DNA of 64,000 bases from Fundidesulfovibrio terrae. Its GTDB lineage: Bacteria > Desulfobacterota > Desulfovibrionia > Desulfovibrionales > Desulfovibrionaceae. A program made the position numbers and the translations under genes. Below are positions 9,463-16,841 of the stretch, one piece after another (the stretch's first letter is position 1; each line of letters starts with the position of its first letter). A model generated the notes under the pieces. The model was not told the origin of the DNA, searched no databases, and saw only the letters and a list, made by a program, of their open reading frames with translations. The stretch spans positions 1 through 64,000 of the forward strand of contig NZ_JAKZFS010000005.1 of NCBI RefSeq assembly GCF_022808915.1, read 5' to 3'.

Positions 9463-10194
9463 CTACTGCGGCACCAGGAAGTTGGGAATCTTCTGCCGCG
9501 TGGTTCGCCAGTCGCCGGGCTGCTGGTAGGTGGGGCCGGGGTCGGCCGCGCCGGGCACGGTGGCCACGGTGGGGCGGATGTTGCTCTGGCCGGGCGTCTG
9601 CTGCTCCATGAGGTAGGCCACGGGGCGGCTCATGGGCAGCACCCGGCTGGACTTGGCCAGCACGTCGTTGTTGCGCGCATCCATGACCTCGATGTTGAAG
9701 CGCACGCCGTAGGGCGTGGCCGAATAGGTTCCCGCCACCACCAGGGTTCCCTGGAACTTGCGGGTGGCCAGTTCGCGGGCGTTGCGCGAGAGCATGAACT
9801 CGCCCTGGCTCTTGTTGAACACCACCTCCGAAGTCTTCCTGATCTCCTGGACGTAATATCCGCGAGCGGTAAGCGCCGAGCCCAGCTGTTCGGCCATTGC
9901 CCGGGACAGGGGGGAAGCCTGGCCCATGTTGTCCAAGTCCGAGGGCGTGGTGACGATGACCCATTGCAGCCCGCGCGTGGTGGTGCCGTCGAAGCCCAGT
10001 CGCGGGGCCAGCTGCGCGTCCAGTTCGCCCGCCATCTCGCGCGCGGCCTGGGGGTAGTACTCGTTCATGTCCGGCTTGCTGCCGCTCCAGGGCATGGACG
10101 ACCCCACGTCGTGGAAGAGTTGGCCCATTTCGCCGTTGGCCATGGGGGCGCAGGCGCTTGCCAGCAGAAGGAGTATCCATGCGTATGGTTTCAT
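9463..10194 (-). CDS. FlgO-family outer-membrane lipoprotein
   Basis: 243 residues with a lipoprotein signal (lipobox LLASAC, Cys14), so probably outer-membrane anchored. The central part has the FlgO-type pattern: a paired amphipathic region (REMAGELDAQL), a segment predicting strands (LQWVIVTTPSDLDN), PLSRAMAEQLGSALTARGY, and a late VVAGTYSATPYGVRFNIEVMD-type strand. FlgO-family proteins support flagellar outer-membrane structures in Vibrio; elsewhere the role is less clear. It is the last gene of a three-gene operon that opens with a second FlgO-like protein behind a sigma-28 promoter, which favours a flagellar role. Family call by pattern; a profile search would settle it. Confidence 0.7.
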   Translation of the reverse strand: MKPYAWILLLLASACAPMANGEMGQLFHDVGSSMPWSGSKPDMNEYYPQAAREMAGELDAQLAPRLGFDGTTTRGLQWVIVTTPSDLDNMGQASPLSRAMAEQLGSALTARGYYVQEIRKTSEVVFNKSQGEFMLSRNARELATRKFQGTLVVAGTYSATPYGVRFNIEVMDARNNDVLAKSSRVLPMSRPVAYLMEQQTPGQSNIRPTVATVPGAADPGPTYQQPGDWRTTRQKIPNFLVPQ

Positions 10195-10210
10195 GACCTG
10201 GTTCTCCGTA

Positions 10211-10471
10211 TTATCGCAGCTCTTTGATGGCCCGGTCCACGGCGGCGATTTCGGCGTCGCAGCGCCGGGTCATGTCCGTGTCCCGGGCGGTGGCGCGGGC
10301 CAGCTCGAAATGTTCCCTGGCCAGCAGGTAGCGCCCTTCCTGCTTGCAGCGAAGGCCCTGGGCGTAGTGATCCAGGCTGTGGGCGTCCTGGGGGATGACT
10401 GTCAGGCCCTTGCCCTGGCAAGCGGCCAGGGCGAGGACGGAAGCGAGCAGTAGGGCGGCGGAAAATTTCAT
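10211..10471 (-). CDS. Small lipoprotein with TPR-like helices
   Basis: 86 residues. Signal peptide with lipobox LALAAC (Cys18), then a helical segment HYAQGLRCKQEGRYLLAREH resembling one and a half tetratricopeptide repeats. It sits between the two FlgO-like genes, 10 nt after the first and 16 nt before the second, so it is surely cotranscribed. No specific function is recognised; an envelope partner of the FlgO-like proteins is the natural inference. Confidence 0.65.
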   Translation of the reverse strand: MKFSAALLLASVLALAACQGKGLTVIPQDAHSLDHYAQGLRCKQEGRYLLAREHFELARATARDTDMTRRCDAEIAAVDRAIKELR

Positions 10472-10481
10472 GGCCTCTCTC

Positions 10482-11417
10482 CTACTTTCCAGGCGCGGGC
10501 GGCTGGGGGGCTTGGGGAGGCTGCGCCTTGGCCGCAGTGTCGATGGGTTCGCATCCGGGAGGGCAGGGCTGCTTAGCCGCTTTCTTCACGGATTTTTTCG
10601 CCGGGGCCTTCTTCTTGGCAGAAGGCGAGTAGGGCACGGGCGTCCTGTCGCCCCCGTAGCCCGCCCCGTAACCCGGAGGCTCGTCCACGTTGCGCGCGCC
10701 GATGAGGGTGGGCGGAGTGGGACGAAGACCGGTTGGGTCGGGGATGCCAAGCATCCGCCTGAGTGTCGGGGTCATGGGGATGAGCACGGAGCCGGTGCGC
10801 AGCACGTTTCCGGATGGCTGCACCAGCCGGGCGTTCACGAACAGGTTGTCGCGGTCCACGTAGTAGGATCCGGCCAGCACGGCCACAGGGGCCGCCGGGG
10901 GAGCCTTTTTCCCCTTGGTCCTGGCCACGGCGGGTGCGCCGCCACGGGCCTCCTTGACCGGGAACCCCCGGCTGCCGAGTTCGTAGATCATCTGCTCGCC
11001 CATGAGCCTGCCGAAGGAGGACGAATCACGGGTGTCCTGGTTGACGAAAGCCGTCGGGACGCTGACGACCCCGGCCAAGGGCGTGTCGCCGGTGAGTCCT
11101 TTGGTGATCTGGGAGGCCAGTTCACGGGCGTAGAGCCTGATTTCCTCGGCGTCGGCGCGTGACGGGCTCTGCGGCGCTGCGGGGGGGGCCGGAGCATAGT
11201 AGACGTAGCCGCCTGACGCGTCGGGGACCATGTATCCCTGGGACGCGCCGGGCGTTTCACGCACGCGAACGCCCGAGACGCCGTCCACGGTGACGCTCTT
11301 GGGGGCGGAGACGTCCACCTGCGCTCCCGGGTCAACGGGGCCTATGGTCTGCGCCCGGGCCTGGGCCGCAAGCGGGAGCGTTGTCGCGAGCGCGGCGATC
11401 AGGGCTAACGCGCGCAT
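10482..11417 (-). CDS. FlgO-domain periplasmic protein with Lys/Pro-rich tail
   Basis: 311 residues with a cleavable signal peptide (cleavage near ARA-QT). A Pro/Ala linker is followed by a FlgO-type domain (about 95-225: ELASQITKGL, a strand with VVSVPTAFVN, SSSFGRLMGEQMIYELGSRG, then LAGSYYVDRDNLFVNARLV). The tail from about 255 is rich in Lys, Pro and Ala and carries two cysteines (CPPGC). It is the first gene of the operon, with a perfect SD (GGAGGA) and a sigma-28-type promoter 28 nt upstream. Two FlgO-like proteins in one flagellar-type operon suggest parts of a basal-body-associated outer-membrane ring; that is inference. Confidence 0.7.
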   Translation of the reverse strand: MRALALIAALATTLPLAAQARAQTIGPVDPGAQVDVSAPKSVTVDGVSGVRVRETPGASQGYMVPDASGGYVYYAPAPPAAPQSPSRADAEEIRLYARELASQITKGLTGDTPLAGVVSVPTAFVNQDTRDSSSFGRLMGEQMIYELGSRGFPVKEARGGAPAVARTKGKKAPPAAPVAVLAGSYYVDRDNLFVNARLVQPSGNVLRTGSVLIPMTPTLRRMLGIPDPTGLRPTPPTLIGARNVDEPPGYGAGYGGDRTPVPYSPSAKKKAPAKKSVKKAAKQPCPPGCEPIDTAAKAQPPQAPQPPAPGK

Positions 11418-11444
11418 GATGTATCCTCCGGAGGGTTTTGCCTC

Positions 11445-11471
11445 TCATCGGCGTTTGGGAAAATCCCTTTA
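11445..11471 (-). promoter_or_regulatory. Sigma-28 (FliA) promoter for the FlgO-like operon
   Basis: On the minus strand TAAA (11471-11468) is followed by exactly 15 nt and GCCGATGA (11452-11445). The FliA consensus is TAAA-N15-GCCGATAA, so 11 of 12 key positions match with correct spacing. It lies 28 nt before the ATG at 11417, with the SD in between. Confidence 0.75.
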
Positions 11472-11575
11472 GTCCCGGGGGAACGGGCCATTTTTTCCCA
11501 TACACCGGTGCAACAAGATAATACGCAAAGACCATGCCGGAAATATGGACAACGTCTTTTTCCGGGGATATTATG

Positions 11576-11605
11576 AAGTCACGAAATTAAAGCAATTCGT
11601 GACTT
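11576..11605. promoter_or_regulatory. Perfect inverted repeat upstream of tauE-like gene
   Basis: AAGTCACGAA (11576-11585) and TTCGTGACTT (11596-11605) are perfect 10-bp complements with an AT-rich 10-nt spacer, 115 nt before the permease start and 105 nt beyond the sigma-28 promoter of the divergent operon. It could be an operator for a dimeric regulator or a hairpin. No strong T-run follows on either strand. The rest of the roughly 300-nt divergent region shows nothing recognisable. Confidence 0.5.
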
Positions 11606-11719
11606 TTACTGTGCGGATACAGCTGGCGGCGAAGAAAGACTCATGATCCCGAGTGGATGGGCAACAGGCACGGCGGCTGGGTAACGGGAAAACCGGCTTT
11701 TGAACCGGAGGCGGGCGAC

Positions 11720-12715
11720 ATGTACTTTCCTGTGGCCGGAATTGAAGTCTCACCGTGGGTTCCTCCGGTGGTGGCCTTCTGCGTCTCCCTGTGCACGTCC
11801 ATGGGCGGCGTGTCCGGGGCATTTCTGCTGCTTCCCTTCCAGCTTTCGGTGCTGGGCTACACCTCGCCGTCGGTGAGCGCCACGAACCAGGTGTTCAACA
11901 TCGTGGCCATCCCCAGCGGAGTGTACCGCTACATCAGGGAAAAGCGCATGGTCTGGCCCCTGACCTTCGCCACGGCCATCGGGACCCTGCCCGGGGTGCT
12001 CATCGGGGCCATCGTGCGCGTCAAATATCTGCCGGACCCCAAGAGTTTCAAGCTCTTCGCCGCGTGCGTGCTGGGCTATATCGGCCTGCGCCTGGTGAAG
12101 GACACCTTCTTCAAGAAGCCTGCCCCGGCCAAGCCTGCGCAGGGCGCGGGTCCCGGCTGCGCCATGAAGGACGCCCCCAAACAGGCCAGCTGCTCCGGCA
12201 AGCCGCAGGAGCAGGCAGGCGCCAGCCGTTGCGGACCCCAGGGGACGCTGATCGAGCACATGGCCGTGAGCGGGGCGAAGTATTCCTTCAAGGAAGTCGA
12301 ATTCACCTTCCAGGGAGAGACCTACCGGTTCTCCACCGGCGGAGTGCTCCTCATGAGCTTTGCGGTGGGCATCGTGGGCGGCGTGTACGGCATCGGAGGC
12401 GGGGCCATCATCGCCCCGTTCTTCGTGGCCTTCTTCGGCCTCCCGGTCTACACCGTGGCCGGGGCCGCGCTCATGGGCACCTTCCTCACCAGCGTGTGCG
12501 GCGTGTTCTTCTACCAGGCCATCGCGCCGTTCTACCCCGAAATGGCCGTGGCCCCGGACTGGACCCTGGGGGCGCTCTTCGGACTGGGCGGCTTCGCGGG
12601 CATGTACGTGGGCGCACGTTGCCAGAAGTACGTCCCGGCCAGGTACATCAAATCCTTCCTTGCCGCCTGCATCCTGTTTCTCGCCGTCCGCTACATCTTC
12701 GAAGCTCTGCGCTGA
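11720..12715 (+). CDS. TauE/SafE-family sulfite/organosulfonate exporter
   Basis: 331-residue inner-membrane protein with two four-helix halves typical of the TauE/SafE (DUF81) family. The half signatures are visible: MGGVSGAFLLLPF near the start and GGVYGIGGGAIIAPF in the second half. Between them (about 135-205) is a long soluble loop with three cysteines (GPGCAMK, SCSGKP, SRCGPQ) that is not a usual part of the family. Start set at 11720, where GGAGG lies 8 nt upstream; an in-frame ATG at 11657 has no SD. Members export sulfite, sulfoacetate or related anions. In a sulfate reducer, sulfite or sulfide handling is plausible, but the substrate is unproven. A second family member is at 55409. 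Confidence 0.85.
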   Translation: MYFPVAGIEVSPWVPPVVAFCVSLCTSMGGVSGAFLLLPFQLSVLGYTSPSVSATNQVFNIVAIPSGVYRYIREKRMVWPLTFATAIGTLPGVLIGAIVRVKYLPDPKSFKLFAACVLGYIGLRLVKDTFFKKPAPAKPAQGAGPGCAMKDAPKQASCSGKPQEQAGASRCGPQGTLIEHMAVSGAKYSFKEVEFTFQGETYRFSTGGVLLMSFAVGIVGGVYGIGGGAIIAPFFVAFFGLPVYTVAGAALMGTFLTSVCGVFFYQAIAPFYPEMAVAPDWTLGALFGLGGFAGMYVGARCQKYVPARYIKSFLAACILFLAVRYIFEALR

Positions 12716-12731
12716 TCCTCGCTGAAAGCCC

Positions 12732-12760
12732 TTGCACATGTGGGCTAAAAGTGGTTTATG
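12732..12760 (+). promoter_or_regulatory. Weak promoter candidate for dfx-ftn
   Basis: TTGCAC (12732-12737), 17-nt spacer, TTTATG (12755-12760). Only the spacing and -35 are good. A 7-bp hairpin (CCGGGCG at 12773-12779 with CGCCCGG at 12793-12799) would lie in the 5' leader. No PerR-type palindrome was found. Confidence 0.3.
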
Positions 12761-12825
12761 TCACTGAAATATCCGGGCGTTCACCCTGTGGGCGCCCGGC
12801 GTGACATCAACGCAAAGGAGCACAT

Positions 12826-13203
12826 ATGACCGAGAAAAACGGCGTCTACAAATGTGATATCTGCGGCAATATCGTCGAAGTCCTGCACACCGGCGGCGGA
12901 GATCTGGTCTGCTGCGGGCAGCCCATGAAGTACTTCCAGGAGAACACCGTGGACGCCGCCAAGGAAAAGCACGTCCCGGTCATCGAGAAGACCGCCAACG
13001 GATTCAAGGTGATGGTGGGCGCCGTGGCGCATCCCATGGAGGAGAAGCACTACATCGAGTTCATCGAGGTCATGGCCGACGGCAAGGTCTACCGCCAGGA
13101 CCTGCAGCCCGGACAGAAGCCCGAGGCCGAGTTCTGCATCGCCGCCGAGAAGATCGTGGCTCGGGAGTACTGCAACATCCACGGCCTCTGGAAAGCGGAG
13201 TAA
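12826..13203 (+). CDS. dfx: Desulfoferrodoxin (two-iron superoxide reductase)
   Basis: Cytoplasmic enzyme that reduces superoxide to hydrogen peroxide without making oxygen, a hallmark of anaerobes. The 125 residues match the two-domain class exactly. The desulforedoxin-type Center I ligands are C10, C13, C29 and C30. The catalytic Center II ligands are H49, H69, H75, H119 and C116, with E47 and K48 in the active-site loop. SD AAGGAG precedes the ATG. Ferritin starts 3 nt after the stop, so the pair is cotranscribed, coupling superoxide removal with iron storage. Confidence 0.97.
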   Translation: MTEKNGVYKCDICGNIVEVLHTGGGDLVCCGQPMKYFQENTVDAAKEKHVPVIEKTANGFKVMVGAVAHPMEEKHYIEFIEVMADGKVYRQDLQPGQKPEAEFCIAAEKIVAREYCNIHGLWKAE

Positions 13204-13206
13204 CCG

Positions 13207-13719
13207 ATGCTCAGCAAGAAGATGGAACAGGCCCTGAACGATCAGGTCAAATGGGAATTGTGGTCCTCTTACCTGTATCTCTCGATGTCCTCCTATTTCC
13301 AGGATATGGGTCTGGTGGGCTTCGCCAACTGGATGCAGGTTCAGGAGCAGGAAGAGAAGTTCCACGCCACCAAATTCTACAACTATACCATCGAACGCGG
13401 CGGCCGTATCAAGCTGCAGACCCTCGAAGCCCCCGAGAACACCTGGAAAAGCCCCCTGATCGCCTTCCAGGAGACTCTCAAGCACGAGCAGGGCGTCACC
13501 GCGCGCATCAACGCCCTGATGGACCTGGCCATCAAGGAGAAGGACCACGCCACCGCCTCCTACCTGAAGTGGTTCATCGACGAACAGGTGGAGGAAGAGG
13601 CCAACGTGCAGGACGTGATCAACAAGCTCAAGCTCGTGGAGGGCAACCCCTCGGCCCTGTACCTGCTCGACAAGGAGCTGGCCGTGCGGGTGTTCACTCC
13701 GCCCACGACGGCCGCCTAG
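13207..13719 (+). CDS. ftn: Ferritin (non-haem, FtnA type)
   Basis: 170-residue iron-storage protein forming 24-mer cages. All ferroxidase residues of the bacterial ferritin family are present: E17, E50, H53, E94 and Q127/E130, with Y24 as the conserved tyrosine. It lies between dfx and a second ferritin-fold gene in a tight operon (3 and 7 nt gaps). Oxidising Fe2+ to the mineral core with O2 or H2O2 fits the peroxide made by the upstream superoxide reductase. No haem-binding methionine typical of bacterioferritin was noted. Confidence 0.95.
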   Translation: MLSKKMEQALNDQVKWELWSSYLYLSMSSYFQDMGLVGFANWMQVQEQEEKFHATKFYNYTIERGGRIKLQTLEAPENTWKSPLIAFQETLKHEQGVTARINALMDLAIKEKDHATASYLKWFIDEQVEEEANVQDVINKLKLVEGNPSALYLLDKELAVRVFTPPTTAA

Positions 13720-13726
13720 CACAGCC

Positions 13727-14224
13727 ATGGACGCCGGCGGCGCGGACATACTCTGCAGGGGGCTGGAACTGGAGCGCAAGGTCCTGGATTTCTATATCGA
13801 CGCCCAGGCCCGGTGTTCCAATGAGTTCTGCTCCAATGTGTTCTCGCTGCTGGCCCAGGACAAGCTGCGGCTGATCACCAGGCTGGCCGAGGTCCACGCG
13901 GCCGTGTGCCAGGGAATGAGCATGAAAAACGCCTGCTCCCTGGCGGACGACGACCTGCAGGACCCCGCCGGGCTTCCGGCCGATGCAGGGCTTGAGCCGA
14001 AAGCGCCGCCTTCGGCCGGACGCGAGGCCGAACTGCTGGACTTGGCGCTTCGGGAACAACGCTCCTGCCTCGATTTTTTCGAGAATGAGCTGCGCCGCGT
14101 CAAAGACCCGGACGCGCGGTCCTTCCTGGGCCAGGCGCTCAAGGACGAGCAGGAGCACCTGGTGCTCCTTTCGGATATGCACCGCCGGTATGAACAGGCC
14201 GTGGAACTCTCGAACGCCTCATAA
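13727..14224 (+). CDS. Ferritin-like (rubrerythrin-fold) protein with half a diiron site
   Basis: 165 residues in the same operon as dfx and ftn, starting 7 nt after the ftn stop and ending before a strong terminator. The helix pattern looks like a ferritin-like four-helix bundle. The second half keeps a Glu on helix C (E110) and ExxH on helix D (E141, H144). The first half has Glu (E14/E16) but D45-K-L-R48 where the first ExxH should be. There is no rubredoxin domain. The metal site is therefore probably incomplete or unusual. Six cysteines (C10, C30, C35, C61, C70, C114) are more than expected for the fold. Role unknown; oxidative-stress or iron-related by context. Confidence 0.6.
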   Translation: MDAGGADILCRGLELERKVLDFYIDAQARCSNEFCSNVFSLLAQDKLRLITRLAEVHAAVCQGMSMKNACSLADDDLQDPAGLPADAGLEPKAPPSAGREAELLDLALREQRSCLDFFENELRRVKDPDARSFLGQALKDEQEHLVLLSDMHRRYEQAVELSNAS

Positions 14225-14228
14225 CACG

Positions 14229-14269
14229 GCGCGGCCGCCGGGCGATTCCGGCGGCCGCGCTTTTTTTTT
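14229..14269 (+). terminator. Rho-independent terminator of the dfx operon
   Basis: Perfect 13-bp GC stem (14229-14241 with 14248-14260), loop GCGATT, followed by a T9 run. Confidence 0.95.
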
Positions 14270-14290
14270 CGCCAAAGGACGGAGACCCGC

Positions 14291-15979
14291 ATGCCCGACA
14301 GCAGCGTGAACATCGTCATCGGCGGCGAGGCCGGACAGGGCCTCGTCACGGTGGGAGATTTCCTGGCCAAGGCCCTGATGCGGGCCGGGTACGAAATCGT
14401 GGTGACGCAGGACTACCAGTCCCGCATCCGCGGCGGCCACAACACCTACGCCGTGCGGGTGAGTCCCGAGCCGGTGTACGGGCCGCGCGAGACCATCGAC
14501 CTGCTGGTGGCCCTGAACGCCGAAACGGTGGCTCTGCACAAGGGACAGCTCACCGCCAAGGCCCTGGCCGTGGCCGATGAGTCGGTGGACTTATCCGGCG
14601 TGCCCGGACTGGCCGTGCCTTTCAAATCCCTGTGTCCCAAGCCGATTTTCGAAAACATCGCCGCCCTGGGCGTCCTGAGCCGCCTGCTCTGCCTGGACGC
14701 CGCCTGGCTGGAGGGGATCGTCTCCGAGGTGTTCGCCCGCAAGGGTGAGGAGGCCGTGGCCGGAAACCTGAAGGTGTTCGCGGCGGCCCGGGCATGGGCC
14801 GAGGCCAGCGGAGCCGGATTCTCCTGTATGCCTCCCCCGATGCGCACGGACAAGCGCCTCTTCATGCACGGCAACGAGGCCCTGGCCTTCGGCGCCCTGG
14901 CCGCCGGAGCCAACTTTTGCTCCTACTACCCCATGACGCCGGCCACGTCCGTGGCCTCCACCTTCGTGGACAAGGGGACCAAGCTCGGCATGCTGGTGGA
15001 GCAGGCCGAGGACGAGATCGCGGCCATCAACATGGCCCTGGGAGCGTCCTATGCCGGGGCCAAGGCCGTGGTGCCCACCTCCGGGGGCGGTTTCGCCCTG
15101 ATGGTGGAGGGCGTGAGCCTGGCGGGCATGACCGAAACGCCCATCGTGATCGTGCTGGCCCAGCGGCCCGGCCCGGCCACGGGGCTGCCCACGCGCACCG
15201 AACAGGGGGATCTCAACATGGCCCTCTACGCGGGCCACGGCGACTTTCCCCGGGCTATCTACGCACCCGGCACGCCCGAGCAGTGCTTCGAGCTGGCCTA
15301 CCGGGCCATGAACCAGGCCGAGAAATGGCAGAGCCCCATGTTCGTGCTCACGGACCAGTACCTGGCCGACTCCTACCGGGCGGTGGTCCCCTTCGACCTG
15401 GCGGCCCTCGAGCCCATGGCCGAGCCCGCGCTGACCTGCGACGACCCCGCCGGATACCGGCGCTACGCCGACACCCCCTGCGGCGTTTCCCCCAGGTTGA
15501 TTCCCGGCTTCGGGGAACATCTGGTGGTGCTGGACAGCGACGAGCACACCGCTGACGGGCACATCACCGAGGACCTGACCGTGCGCATCCAAATGATGGA
15601 CAAGCGCATGCGCAAGACCGAGGGGATCGTGTCCTCCATCGTGCCGCCTACGTTCGAGGGAGATGAGAAACCGGACATCCTTCTGGCCTGCTGGGGGTCC
15701 ACCTACGGCCCGGCCCTGGAGGCGGCGCAAATACTGCGCGAACGGGGAGTCCGGGCCGCAGTCATCCATTTTTCGCAGGTGTACCCCCTGAATCCGGACC
15801 ACTTCCTGCCGGTTTTCGCCAAGGCTGGCCGGACCTTCATGGTCGAGGGCAACCACTCGGGCCAACTGGCTCAACTCATCCGCCAGCAGACCGGCTACGC
15901 CTTCGACCAGCTGATCACCCGCTACGACGGCCTGCCCGTGACCGCCGCCCACATCATGGACCGGCTGGACCGGCTGTAA
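14291..15979 (+). CDS. 2-oxoacid:acceptor oxidoreductase, fused gamma-alpha subunit (KorA type)
   Basis: 562 residues. Residues 1-180 form the gamma domain (GGEAGQGLVT, QDYQSRIRGGHNTY); from about 190 the alpha subunit starts with the pyrimidine-binding motif YPMTPATS and the signature GPATGLPTRTEQGDL. Such enzymes oxidatively decarboxylate 2-oxoacids to acyl-CoA with reduction of a low-potential acceptor, usually ferredoxin; they require TPP and the beta subunit encoded 9 nt downstream. No ferredoxin-type delta subunit lies nearby. The gamma-alpha arrangement is that of 2-oxoglutarate and related oxidoreductases; the exact substrate cannot be read here. SD-like AAAGGACGGAG lies upstream of the ATG. 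Confidence 0.9.
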   Translation: MPDSSVNIVIGGEAGQGLVTVGDFLAKALMRAGYEIVVTQDYQSRIRGGHNTYAVRVSPEPVYGPRETIDLLVALNAETVALHKGQLTAKALAVADESVDLSGVPGLAVPFKSLCPKPIFENIAALGVLSRLLCLDAAWLEGIVSEVFARKGEEAVAGNLKVFAAARAWAEASGAGFSCMPPPMRTDKRLFMHGNEALAFGALAAGANFCSYYPMTPATSVASTFVDKGTKLGMLVEQAEDEIAAINMALGASYAGAKAVVPTSGGGFALMVEGVSLAGMTETPIVIVLAQRPGPATGLPTRTEQGDLNMALYAGHGDFPRAIYAPGTPEQCFELAYRAMNQAEKWQSPMFVLTDQYLADSYRAVVPFDLAALEPMAEPALTCDDPAGYRRYADTPCGVSPRLIPGFGEHLVVLDSDEHTADGHITEDLTVRIQMMDKRMRKTEGIVSSIVPPTFEGDEKPDILLACWGSTYGPALEAAQILRERGVRAAVIHFSQVYPLNPDHFLPVFAKAGRTFMVEGNHSGQLAQLIRQQTGYAFDQLITRYDGLPVTAAHIMDRLDRL

Positions 15980-15988
15980 GGAGCTCCC

Positions 15989-16840
15989 ATGATTCCCCTC
16001 GAACAGTACGGCGAGTTCGAAACGGCCTGGTGTCCCGGCTGCGGCAACTTCGCCATCAACAAGGCCCTCAAGAAGGCCCTGTCCATGCTGGACCTGGCGC
16101 CCCACAAGGTGCTTGTCTGCTCGGGCATCGGACAGGCGGCCAAGTCGCCGCATTATCTGCGCTGCAACTGCTTCAACGGCCTGCACGGCAGGAGCCTTCC
16201 CCCGGCCCAGGGCGCGGCCCTGGCCAACACCGAGGTGGCCGTTTTCGCTGAAAGCGGCGACGGGTGCAGCTACGGCGAGGGCGGGAACCACTTTCTGGCC
16301 GCCATGCGCCGCAACGTGACCATGACCTACCTGGTGCACGACAATCAGATCTACGGCCTGACCAAAGGCCAGGCCAGCCCCACCACGGCCCAGGGCCAGC
16401 CCACAAAGTTCCAGCCCGCGGGCGTGGCCTCCATGGCCTTCAACCCCATCGCCGTGGCCGTGACCATGGACACGCCCTTCGTGGCCCGGGGCTACGCCGC
16501 CGAGGTCGACCATCTGGCCGATCTCATCGTCCAGGCCGCGCGGCATCCCGGATTCGCACTGGTGGACATCCTTCAGCCCTGCGTGTCCTTCAACAAAGTC
16601 AACACCTACGCCTGGTACAAGGCGCGATGCTACAAGCTCGGAGCCGACTACGACCCCACCGACCGCAACGCCGCCATGCTTAAGGCGCAGGAGTTCGGCG
16701 ACCGCATCCCCATCGGCGTGATCTACAAGGGCACGCGCGCGCCCTATGAGGGCAGGATCGATTCCAGGGTGCGCAGGCCCCTGGCCACCTCCAAGCCGGA
16801 CATGGCCAAGCTGGCCTCCATGCTGGAAAGCTACGCCTGA
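15989..16840 (+). CDS. 2-oxoacid:acceptor oxidoreductase, TPP-binding beta subunit (KorB type)
   Basis: 283 residues. The TPP pyrophosphate motif runs from GDGCSYGEGG to the DNQIYGLTKGQ block. The ligands usually seen for the subunit's 4Fe-4S cluster are present as C15, C18 (WCPGCGN) and C198 (LQPCV). The family's cysteine after GIG is replaced by Q49 (CSGIGQAAK), with C44, C59 and C61 nearby. So the cluster either uses an alternative ligand or is altered. Partner of the gamma-alpha subunit upstream. SD AAGGAG before the ATG. Confidence 0.9.
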   Translation: MIPLEQYGEFETAWCPGCGNFAINKALKKALSMLDLAPHKVLVCSGIGQAAKSPHYLRCNCFNGLHGRSLPPAQGAALANTEVAVFAESGDGCSYGEGGNHFLAAMRRNVTMTYLVHDNQIYGLTKGQASPTTAQGQPTKFQPAGVASMAFNPIAVAVTMDTPFVARGYAAEVDHLADLIVQAARHPGFALVDILQPCVSFNKVNTYAWYKARCYKLGADYDPTDRNAAMLKAQEFGDRIPIGVIYKGTRAPYEGRIDSRVRRPLATSKPDMAKLASMLESYA

Positions 16841-16841
16841 G

